Made by a program: the position numbers and the translations under genes
Assembly: GCA_000310025.1 (NCBI GenBank)
Contig: FN649749.1
Coordinates: forward strand, 1,170,497 to 1,229,135
DNA: 58,639 nucleotides
Direction of reading: 5' to 3'
Source: Ectocarpus siliculosus
Lineage: Eukaryota; Sar; Phaeophyceae; Ectocarpales; Ectocarpaceae
The notes under the pieces: generated by a model
Database searches by the model: none
What the model saw: only the letters and a program-made list of their open reading frames with translations
Told to the model about the DNA's origin: nothing
Shown: one piece after another, positions 34,011 to 45,756 of the stretch
How the letters are laid out: each line of letters starts with the position of its first letter
Numbering within the stretch: position 1 is the first letter of the stretch

Positions 34011-36007
34011 TGAACGATACGCCGCTGGGAAGCTTGCTCTCTCTTCCTCTGTTTCTATCTCGACCCCACATTTCCAACGTCCCGCTGTTTTTTGACCAAG
34101 ATTGATAGCCTTTGCTGCTAAGTCCATATCGGTCATCGACTTTCGAAAAATCGTTCGTATCGAAAGGGAGGTATCTTGTGGATTTGCCTCCGCCGCCTCA
34201 TGTCGCCGAGTGCAAAGCACCAGCAACCCAAACGCCGCACTCGCTCGTTCTGTATATAGAGCGGTTAGCATGCACTAAACTTATCATGTACGGGCCATGC
34301 CTACTCCTTGTTAACAAGATCGGCCCCTCAAATCCGTATCCTTCCTGCTGGAGGGGTGTCCCCTCATCCAAATCTCTTCATTCCGGGGGTACAAGGGGTA
34401 TCATATCGCGCTCTCATCATGGCGGAAAGCGGTCCTGGCTGCTGAGCAGACAGCGCAACTGTCAAAAACATGCACCTTACGTCGTAGCTACTTGTACGGA
34501 CTGGGGCGACCGTCACCAAGCGCACACGCGAAGAACACCGGCCACCACCGCTTCAAAGAAATCGATCCACAAAGTTAAAGCAGCGCCCCCTTTCAAGCAC
34601 GAGATAAAGAACGGGCAGGGCAGTCCACACACACACAAAAAACAAGAGGCACAAGAGCACGCACAGCGCGTTGCGTTGGCATTGCGGGGGGGGCAGAGCT
34701 CTACACATGAAGGCAACAGCAACTACTACAACCATAGTCAGCGACGGCGACTACAACAACGGCGGAAAACACACAACACCATCAGCGCGCACTGCTCCCA
34801 CGGGCATCACTCTTTCACAAACAACGTGAAACAACCAGCATCCAAAACCGAGACAAACGATCCCATCCCATTTTCTAGCACGTCCCGTTTCGGCGAGCTG
34901 TGGTTCCCCCGCGGGACAAGCAGAAACCCAACACCAAGACTCACTAAACCCTTTTCTTTTGGCTGGCGTAAGATATTTGACTTCTATTCCCCGACACCGG
35001 TCGCTATATTATTCTGCCCGAGCTAAATGGAAAAACTGTATTAAAAATCTTGATGGAATGATTAAAAAAATATATGGTTTCCAACTCTTCCGAAAAAAAT
35101 AGATGACATCGGCGTCGGAATACGCCATTTGGAAGCAAAAACCCCCGAGACCGCTGCGAGCGGCGGCGGCCTGCGACCGCCGCACAAAACGCCAAGCCTC
35201 GGTATTATCTCGCTCTCGGACGCTACACCCAATGCTTGACAGAAAAAAGAAGGTGGCTTCTTTCTTGTCATCCAGGTGGGCGAGGCCAAATTATGTCCAC
35301 ACAAGAGCTACAGTTCGGCGATGGCGCCCAGCGAATCCTCCCCACCCATGCCTCTGGATTGGATGTAGCTGGTCCGAAGTCTCCGTCTTGCGACGTCGCA
35401 GCCTCCGTCATACAGAGTCGCTTCTTTCAGCGGCCCTGTACGCCAGCGACGGCGCGGCAAGAAAACACTGCTGTCGTTGTCCAACCCAAAGCTCAGCACC
35501 TCGCAGGTACTTGGACAAGCCTCCGGTTGGGATAATGCCCCCCAGTGTCGTTGATACGGACCACAAACACCAGTTCCACAAAAAATCAACGTGGGTGTGC
35601 ACTCAAACACAAACGGCACAGAAGGAAGATCGGAGAAAGCGCGCCCACGTTTGGTTGCCGTACGTACGGAGGGTCAACGACGACGGCGGCGTGTTCAAAG
35701 CTCTCCCCACACAAACACATGTGTGACATCGATGCTCGAAAGTTTGCATCCCTACAAGTACAAGCGTTCGTGTTCGTGTTCCATGAGGTATGTACGGTAG
35801 GCGACGCAATATATCACACAGCCTAGAGTGATCTTCAAAGCTCGATTACTCCGCGGCAGAACGAGCGGCGAAAGGGCGGCGTTGGAACCGTCTCGTGGAG
35901 AGCTTTACTATCCGAAAACGCTTGTACATCCCCTTCGCTCGCGGAATCCTTCGAGATTCGAAAATAGGGCATGGCATGTTATTCGTTCTACACGACGAGC
36001 GCTCGTA

Positions 36008-39000
36008 TCATCGCCCCAGCCGAGACACAGCCTCTCTGGGCGCCAGGTAGACCTTGGTCTCTCCCACCCATAGGAAGACCACGCCCATGTAGGCGGTCCT
36101 AGGGACCTGCGCCTTTGTGTCGTCCATGATGCTAAGCTGGCGGGCGATCGACATGAACTCCCGCTCGCTCCCGTACTCGACTACCACCTCCTGCTCGTCA
36201 ACAAAAAAAAAAGGCGATGGGCAGGCGCGACGATCTCTCTAACAATAGCCGGGATTCGTTCGCGATTCCTGGTTCACACGCAGAAAACGACGTCTGAGGA
36301 GAACACTGGGTACGGGTGCACGCCTTGGGTATAGCAACGGAAATGGTGGTCTCGACCACCACCTCCTGCTCGACAAAAAAAGTAACTACATAAATATATA
36401 TGGCCTAGGCCAGGCGCGGCATTTGTTGGCGATGACTGGTTCACACACAGACAACGCGACAAGAAGAGACCTCTCGGTACGGACTTTTCACGGTGCACCT
36501 TTGAATAGTATGGTTGAAACTGCCAACTTAGGGGGGGGTTGGCGCCTGATTTGAGCCTCAACGCTTACCACCAGAACGTCTTACACAACGGCAGCAATTT
36601 TCCCGTTGTATTCCAAGGGTACCGGATGGAAACTAAATGGAATAGTGTGAATTACCGGCAATTTTTTTACTTACGTCGTTTACCGCCGAAAGCGGCTGTC
36701 CCGCCTTATCACCATAGTGCCTACTGGGACGTTATTTTTCAGTGCTACACCCGTTATATTTACCTCACATGTGGAAGAGAGAGAAACAACAACCGTCAAC
36801 AAGGACAAGACTAAACACTCCATTTTGTCGTCGAATCGTCACCTTTTTGGACGTTGGCCAAATGAAGCTCCCGGTGTGTTAACACACCGAACCAAAATGT
36901 ATAGTTGAACCGAGCAACAACTCGTTCTTTCCTTTACCAGAAACGAGGTTCCTTGTGTGTGAATAGACCGAACCAACATAAAGATATGAACAAGGATACA
37001 AAGAGAACTTTCGCTGACGCTATGGATCCATTGCTAATCTATCTTCGACTCTTTTCTATAGATCGAGATGGGTTCGTTGGGTCATACTGAAAACATAAAA
37101 AAAAAACTCAAAAATATGACAAAAAACGACACTTTTTTGCTGCTCACCGAAGACGAGGCACGGCCGGCCTTGACGTTCGCGACCGTCTCAGCCCGGGCAC
37201 TCCTCAATTCGCCGTCGAGCCAACTCCGGAAGGCGTCGGGCATCAGGTACGACACGTCCATTTCTCGGAACGGGACCTGTGCACCAGTTCATAGTTCAAG
37301 GGGGCAAAGAGGTGCTGAAAAGGACAAACCAATGGTACCTTTCGCAGACACGAACAGGGCATTGACGGGGAACTGCTGCGTAGCGAGGTAGTACGATGAA
37401 GAGACTTGCGTCACGTGCGACGTTAGGCGTGCGTTGGTTACAGCCCTCATTCCAGGAAAAAGTTGTTTGTCAAGTTCCGAGGATGAAGAAAACGAAAAAA
37501 AAAACAGGTGCAAAATCAACATCACTTTGGCGGACACCTGACGTAGGAAACACGTTGACCAGATACAGGGTTCAGCACTGAAGCAAGACCCCGAGCTTCC
37601 GCTCGCAAGAACCGTTTCATAATCGGCGGTTTCATCGACTTCTCATTGGCTACGAACACTCGGACCAACCATGATTGGATGACCAAACCACCACTGATCG
37701 ACCAATCAACACCCAGAATCGATATCACACTTTGACATTCGCCGCGGAAGGCTTCGAGATCATTCTGTCGGGTGTTCTGTGCCCTACTGCAGTGCTCGAC
37801 ACTCGGAGGATGGATCGATCGCACTTCCTTGGCCCGCCAACAACTCACCGCTTCTTCGTTGAGCCTGATGTTGTTCAGGAGTTGGCTGAACTGGTTTCGA
37901 GAGGCTCCGGCCTTGTGGAGACAAAAGAGACAAAAAAAAAAAAAAACGAACAAAGATCGGTAGGCCGTGTTACTGCACGGGAGCACTAAAAGCGCACCCG
38001 CTTTTGACAGAAGCAGAGCTTTAGCACAGAGCGACCCGTCGATGATTGGATACCACAGTACGCGAAGAGGACCCTGGTCAATCGGTAGGAAGCTAGGATG
38101 CGACAGGAACATCAAACTGATTGGGATGCGGCACGGAAGACCGACCCTCTCCCACGAACAGAAAAGCACTTCATACAGAATGCACCACAATCTAAGGACC
38201 CTCTCAGGTTACCCTAGGCAGCCCCCCTCCTTATTCCCTCCGTGGGGTAAATCCCAACTACTCGTATTGAGGCTTCGGTGCACAAGGGCGGCGGGGTCCA
38301 CGTCCGCCAGGGCTTCGCCAAAATCAACCAAAATCAAACAACAACGTTGCGAGTGGTGACCACCTTCACCAAATCCTGAAACAACAACGTTTGGGAGTGG
38401 TAGCATAGCGCGTTCCGCACACTTCGCGGTAGAATACCGTAAGGTTGCGAGTCAGCGCACAGGAGTGCGAACGATTGTTGAAAGAGTAATTTCTCCACAA
38501 CCAGGAGGTTACCACTGTCGAGAAGGGCGGTTTTGGAGATATCTCATCGAGAGCTTTCCTGAGAAGCATCAGTTGGCGCTCGCACCCTCCTGCTTGTGGA
38601 GAAATTACGCTATGAAAATCGATCGCACCCCCGAATGCTGACTCGCGAACTTATGGTACCATCAAATATGGTTGGCACCCCCATGGTACGTAAGGTATAC
38701 GGTATAACACCTTCTGGCCGAAGTGGTAGGTCCGACAGACTTCCGGGCGGATGAACTGACGCCCCTTCCGTCTCCGCGGGTCTCTGAGCCAATCGTCCCA
38801 GTAGGCTTCCGGCCAATCAGCGGCAAGCTCGTCCCACACCCTTCGCGGAAGCATCCACCCCAACCCCGGGAAGAAATCGCTCCGGAATAACGCCCTATTA
38901 TCCTGTGGTAAACGTTTCGTGTGGGCGGGAATCGTTGATAAAGAGGGCCCTCACATCGTGCAACACTCGTGTACAACCCCCCTTACGATTGTTTCGGACG

Positions 39001-42000
39001 GATAGTCCTGCTGTATTGTTACATAGAAGAATATCGGAGTATATATTACCGAGAGACTCAATCATGACGGAGGAGTGCGGGGTGGGGGGTGAAAAGCGGT
39101 TCCGGGGGGTGCTCCAATAGACCAATCTCGGGCCAACAATGCAAACTAGAACCGCCAAATCGATCAACTGATCGCATGAAACACGAACAACTTTCTCCAC
39201 CCCCAACAGCACTACTTCCTCCACCCCCAACAGTCACAACAAATCAAAACCACAACTCGCCTTGACGTGGGCGGCCTGACCGTTGTCGTTCCAGGCCGAA
39301 ACCGCCATCAGTGTCTCGTCCGAATCTAGCAGCGGCGCCATCGCCGAAAAGTACTCGAAAAAGTCCGGCGCTGGAATGTGCCGCGGTGGGAGTAGGAGCG
39401 GGGGCGGAGGGGTCGGGGAGGGGGAAGGACGTTGGGGAGGAGGGCGTGGGTGCAATATGTACTATTACATACCACAAGATACAAAATACATTCTGTACTT
39501 GTACGTCGCTCCCAAGGCATGACAGCCATCGGCCCGCCGCAACAATTGATGTTACACCGGTCTTGGGGGTCTTGGGGTGACGGACTACAAACGCTCTTCA
39601 GTTCCAGATACGAGCCGGTTCCGACGCCACCCCGTGTGTCATCACAGTGAAACGGCCGCCAAAAAAACAACAGCCAGCCATGAACCAACCCTAATGATCG
39701 GGTGAAAACAACAAGAAATCATCGCGCAACTACTACGACCAATGGTCATCCTACCGGACTGACTTCCCCCTTTCCCTAGACTACCACCTATTATACTGTG
39801 CTACGATGACAGTAAACGATGGTGTCCTCGAGCTAGAAGTGTTACGGCCAGGGTCGGGTTGTGGAGGATCTCACCTATCTCAAGGTCTTCCTCGAGAATG
39901 ATGGCCTTGTCCACTGCTGCCGAGCTGTAGCCGGTCTGAAACAGCTCGTCAAATACCTACGCGCAGTGAACGCGATCATTTTTGCGTCGGGAAAAGACGG
40001 CAAGTGGGTGGGAGAGGACGAGCACATTTTGTAGGTTGAGGAGAGATGACGACGAGAGAGGGGGGGGAGGAGAGAGAGAGAGATAGAGAGACAGAGAGAG
40101 ACAGAGAGACAAACAGACAGAGAGAGACAGAGCCGGACATGGAAAAGACACCGGTAGAGATAGAAAGACAGACTGGCCGACAGAAAAACACGGAGAGAAA
40201 GCGAGCCAGCCAGACAGCCAGACAGCCAGACCGCAGATATAGACAGATATCGACAGACAGCCAGACAGACAGACAGACATTAAACAAACAGACAGACAGA
40301 CCGACAGGCAGATACAAACGACACCAGAACCCACACCAAAAACAGCAAGGGCACACAACAAACACGAGCGAACCCGACCCCAAACACGCACCACCGAAAC
40401 TACAACAACAAGACGTCGTTACCTGGCTGAGGGCCCACTCATAGTGAGCGGAGAGCTTGAAGTACGGCCGGCTTTCTCGCGGGGCAGGGGTGTGGTGGAT
40501 GTGAGTCACGTGAGCACGTCCCGCCATCGACGTCTGGGACGCGTAAGCATTGCGGCGGCAGCGGTAACGGTGGAGGGGGATAAGATGGGAGCCTCGGGAC
40601 ACACTTAACGCTGGTTTTGCTCGAGGACAGCACCGATAGCTTGCGTCGAAGTGTATCGATCGAATGGCATGCGAGTCACACAATAGCATACCCGACCATC
40701 GGCGCGTGCGACAACCAACCAAATCGCTTCGATTCAAGGACCAACAAACAGAAACCGCAACAACGACGCCCTAACGAGTGCTTCACAACGGTCACCGGGG
40801 AGCCAAACATCGAACCGCGCTGCTGTGCGCTAACTTACGCGTTGCGCTCTATTCGCACCACAAGCTTAGACTGCGGTAACAGGAAATTTCCTTGTGGTAC
40901 CACGCTGGAGTTAAGAAAAGAGAAGAAAATTTCCTTGTGGTAATCTACCACGCTGGAGTTTGGAAATGAAGGAGCAGGGTAGGAATCAGAACCGTCTTGC
41001 AACGCGGAGACAACGTCAGAGCAGCACCAACAGGACGCCTCCATTTCCCTCCAAAAGACCTTTGAGGCCCTCCTTGCACCTGTTCCTTTTCGTGATCTCG
41101 ATGCACTCGTAGAGAACCGAAAAACCCGTCCAATTTCGCACGTCTTCCCCACACACAATTACGCACTTCTGCTGCCGTACCGGTGAGCATATCGGCACGT
41201 GTCATAAATAATCTTTGCTATTGTTGCGCGCGGAATACATCGGTGCCACCCAAGGCCACATCAAGAGCTCGCGTTCTTGCATTCATGTTGGTTCCAGACA
41301 GGCATCGACAATTTCTCCCATGCGCGACAATAATTTTCTAAGCATCGACCACGCGAACATGGCGAACCTTAGAAAGACATCAGACCAGCAGCGGGGCAAA
41401 AAAACACTCACATACTTTTTTTTAACTTTATGTGCCTCCCACACACAAGGCACATCAAGGTTCAAGGAGGTTTGAGCGTTTGATTGTACTTGAAGTAACG
41501 CCGTCGACTGATCATCACACGGTCAGCACTCTCACAGCAAAACACCCGCTATGGGAGCCCCGCATGATCAATACTTAAGAGGCCCACGGAACCACCACCC
41601 ACAACAGACTTGGTTTGTGCAAACATGCCGAAAACCACCAAGGGGGGTCCGTGGATGACCACAACAGATTGTCTGCAAACAGGCTCAAAGAGAAGGCACC
41701 CACTCGCGGCAAGCCTTCCCATCCCTAGCCGTGCCGTACAGCAGGAGGCCGGCCTCATTTTGATGCCAAGCTTTACATCGCAGACGACTCATCCGCAGAA
41801 GAATAATTTCATCCCAAACTTCATTCACATCGCCGACAACTATTCCGCAGAAAAATCATACAACCATCACCCCAAAGTTCACATCGTCGGTCGCCCCGGT
41901 GGTCTAGTTGGTATCCTCGAAACCTTCTAGAGGTCAGGTCAGGTCAGGGGTTCGAATCCCGGCGTAAGCGAGCTTTTCTTGCAAAGTGAGTTTTTCTCTC

Positions 42001-45000
42001 GCTTCCGCTTCTGGCATAGTGGATAGCGCTAGTTCGTGTGTACACAGAGGGAAGAGAGTGCTGAACTCTTCTCGCATTCCTCGCATCAAAAATCGAAGGC
42101 AAAGTACCGCAGGAGGGCAGGGTAGAGAGGGGCTCTTCTGTGTGACCACGGGTTGGAATAAACGGCACTAGTGCTGTGAGCGCTGATTTGAAGTGAAGAC
42201 AAAAAAAAAAAAAAATCGTCGACAACTATGCCGCGGAAAAAATCACTCCATCCCAAACCATACATCGTTGAGAACCATTTCCCATGAAAAACAAAGGGCA
42301 CAAGAACAGAGCACGCTCCCGTTCGTGTAGAGGGGTTCTGGCCTCGCTCACCTTGAACCGAGAGATCACCTCCTCCACGGCACTCGAGGATCCGTCCTGC
42401 GAAATCACCACCGGGATGGCGAACGATGCCCCCCTCGAACTCCCGGGGTGGTACTCGGCCACCGCGTTCAGCGTCCTCTCGAGGTACTCGGGCCTGCTCC
42501 GTAATGAGGGGGGTTGTTGGCGTTGTTAGGGCATTCAGCGATCAGGTTTCATACACGACGATCTCAGGGGAAGCGCCTGACAAGGGTTCGAGATAAGACT
42601 TCGGGTTAGGCCTGGCGTCGGGAGGTAGGAAGGTGGTGAACGCTGGCTTGAAAATCTGATGCCGCCGTCGAGCTCATGGCTGATAAATTTCATCACAACC
42701 GCAGTAAAACGACACCTACACCGTTACAACAGGGGCTGTGGAAGGAGGTGTAGCGAGATTACGCTAGCGGTGTCGGGGGTAACGATGGAGAAACCCGCGA
42801 GCGCACCGGTGTGCGATCCATCGGTTTCGAAAGACAGACTGCTCCGCAACCAAAGAGGGTTGCGAACAAACCGACGACCCACACGTAGCAAGGAAAGCTC
42901 TCGGCGAGATAGTTCTTTCCAGGTCCACCGTTTTCGGCATTGGCAGCAGTTTCTTAGTTGTTGAGAAATCGAGCTTAAAACAAAACACGGTTAAACGCCT
43001 GTGTTTCCGCCTGCGCATGTTACGACAAACGACGAGTCAGTTCGTTGATGTGCCGTTTGGCAAAATAGCAAGTACCACGGACAACGCAGTCAATTTCTGT
43101 CAGGCTGCGGATGCGAAAAGTTCGAAGGCGGGTAGTTGTCGGAATGAGACAAACACGCAAGGGACAAGTAGCCATAACGCCACCGCGACGATACCACCAC
43201 CTAACGCCCCCCCCCCCCCCCCCCCCCCCCCTAAAAAAAAAAACCTAACTCACGCCCCTTTTTTATTTTATAACCTCAACCCNNNNNNNNNNNNNNNNNN
43301 NNNNNNNNNNNNNNNNNNNNNNNNNNNNNNNNNNNNNNNNNNNNNNNNNNNNNNNNNNNNNNNNNNNNNNNNNNNNNNNNNNCTGTTCCCCAGGGGGGGG
43401 GGGGGGGGGGGGGTGGGGGGGTTTCCCCGGGGGGGGGGGGGGGGGTCAGGGGGGGAAACCCGGGGGGGGGCGGGGGGGGGGTTCCTTTGGTTTTAGAAAG
43501 GGGGGGGGTTCCCCCCCCAAGGGGGGGGGGGGAAAAACGGGGGGCCCCCCTGTTAGAAGGGAAGTTTTTGGGGGGAATTTTTTTTCCGGGGCCCCCTTTT
43601 TGGGGTTGGGGGGGGGTTTTTTTGGGGGGGGGAAAGGGGGGTTAAAAAAAAACGGGGTTTAACCCGGTGTTTTTCCCGGGGGGGGTTTTCCCCAAAAGGG
43701 GGGGTTTTTTGGGGGTGGGCCTTTGGGCAAAAAGGGGGTGCCCCGGGGGCGGGGGGGTTTTTTTTTGCGGGGGGGGGGGGGGAAAATTTTGGGGGGGGGG
43801 GTTTTGGGGGTGGGGAAAACCCCGGGGGGGGGGGGGGGGCTTTTCGCCCCGGGGGGGGTTCCCCCCCCTAGGGCCCCCCCCCCCCCCCCCCCTCCCACCA
43901 ACAAACAACAACTCACTCACGCGCTTGGTGATGTGCGAGCCTGGTCCTGTGAGAACCCGACATGCTCCGCCCCGGCTTTGTAGGGATGCGAGGTCAACGG
44001 TCTAACGACTACGGCATGCACGGCTACACCCCCCCCCCAACCAAACAAACAACAACTCCTCGCCCTCTTTACACCTGTTTGCGCAGATTATCAGCACCAC
44101 GGCGTCGGGCCCAAGCATCGGCGTCCTCGCAACCCCCCCCTCCTCCTCGTCCTCCTCGTCCCTCTGCCGCTGCTGCCGCTGCGCCAGCCTCGACAGCTGG
44201 CCTGGCTCCCACCTCGCCTGCCCGTCCCCCGTTCCGTCCTCATCGGCGTTGATGATCACCGGTCTTCTTCTACTCACGTCGTCCTCGCCACCAGCGGGGT
44301 CGGTGGAGAGCTGTAGTGTTGTTGGGAATGAGGAAACAGGTTGTTCTTATTGACAATGAGGAACAGCAGTTGTTGACAATGAGGAACGTTTTTTTCGCTG
44401 CTGGCACGGGGGAACAGTTGATGATGAGGAGGCCCATTTGCTAACGAGGAGCAGGTTTTCGTAATGCATTCTTGATATTGAGGCACATAGTGGTTTGCAC
44501 GCAAAAGCGAAGCACGAACACACGCCGGCACGCGGGCTTTTTGATGATCATCGTACCATCCACCTGCCGCCTCCTTGTAAAATTCCTGTGCGCGATCGAC
44601 CCAACCCACACAGCAGCCTTGAAAATCCGTTGTCGACAGGAACCAATCGCACATACCACCTCTTCTTATATTCTTGAGGTACCTGCACTACCTCATCGTT
44701 TCTTCTCCTCCTTTTCATTGTGTCCCTTCAGGTGTACCTGAGCTAACTCATTGTTCTGCTCCTCCTTCGTTATTTTCTTCACAGGTACGTGAACTCCCTA
44801 AATATCGTTCTTCTCCTCTTGACAGGCCACACCACAACCACCGCTCACCTCCGCACCCCACGACCCATCCCCGACATACGCATCGATGCCGAGCCCAAGC
44901 CCACCCATCCAGCCGCCCCTGATGTAATTGTTGCGGATGCTGTCCTCAGACGAAATGTCTGCTTGCTCAAACCTGTTCGTACGTGTGCGGGCGCATTCAA

Positions 45001-45725
45001 TAGCTCAGACGAAAACGCCCGCTTTCTCAAACCTCTATGCATGTGTGCGGGCGTGTTAATTAGCATCGACCGAGCCAATCCGCGGATCAACGAAAAAGAA
45101 TTCGTACTCGGTGAGCCTTTCGTGGGGCCAGCGGCACACTCTGGCCGTAGGAAAGGCGGGGTATTCAAACAAAAATCAACAACACCGAAAAGCGCTCCTG
45201 GGCGACCATCTTCCCCCCGGCTGGCACGTCAAAACACAAAAGAATGCCATGGGTGACACAATATACCACACCCCTTGTGGATGAATCGAGGCTTGAAATC
45301 GGTCCTGGGGGGGGGGGGTGGTATCTACCGTCATGTCACCTTCGCCGTAATAGATGGGACCAACACACACACGCACGTACGACTTTATAGGTGAACTTGT
45401 GGATCTCTAATAAACTGCCTGGTGCAATTCATGCACACGGCAATCAAGCTGTCTTTTTTACAAAAGTGAAGAGACCTCTCACTTGCTGTCGGAAGAACGG
45501 AAATAATAATAATAAAAAAAAATGTTACGCATGACTGCTGTGTAGGAAAAGAAGCTCACCTATGAAACTTCTTCTTCGCCTTGGCGTGCTCCTCTCGACT
45601 CCCGTTTCGATCGTCGTTTTTTCTCTTAATGAACTCCTTCTTCGTACCCCCGTCGTGCCCCCCACCCCCCGCCCGATGTCGTCCACCCTGCGGGCCCCCC
45701 GCATCCTCACCGTCAAGCGGTGGTC

Positions 45726-45756
<31 letters not shown>

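Larger units (their letters stand above)
32434..36007. other. Convergent intergenic region, repeat-bearing
   Basis: This separates the 3' ends of the B-box/SAM gene and MGAT1. It holds a minisatellite (33357-33480), a dispersed repeat (33895-34010) and a partial inverted-repeat arm (about 35817-35900, TTCAAAGCTCGATTACTCC). A reading frame of about 300 codons at 34112-35026 has no recognisable domain and looks like chance. No gene is supported. Confidence 0.5.

Noticed and set aside
34112-35026. 304-codon plus-strand frame
   Set aside because: No domain, irregular composition, A-rich tracts at its end, no splice-linked partner; likely chance.
40060-40320. Regular repeats suggesting a CRISPR-like array
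   Set aside because: Simple compound microsatellite without spacers in a eukaryotic intron.
40046-40444. Arg/Thr/Glu-rich frame resembling a repetitive protein
   Set aside because: Translation of the GA/AGAC microsatellite inside MGAT1 intron 6.
41890-41965. Possible tRNA gene
   Set aside because: A- and B-boxes are present, but the anticodon arm does not fold and the sequence continues into a SINE body with poly-A and target duplication.
43383-44005. Gly/Pro-rich frames on both strands
   Set aside because: Translation of homopolymer-rich, low-confidence sequence beside the gap; not proteins.
44270-44310. Alternative start of MGAT1 exon 4 at 44310 ([11 protein letters not shown])
   Set aside because: It has a better-looking acceptor, but its phase does not match exon 3; starting at 44269 keeps the frame.
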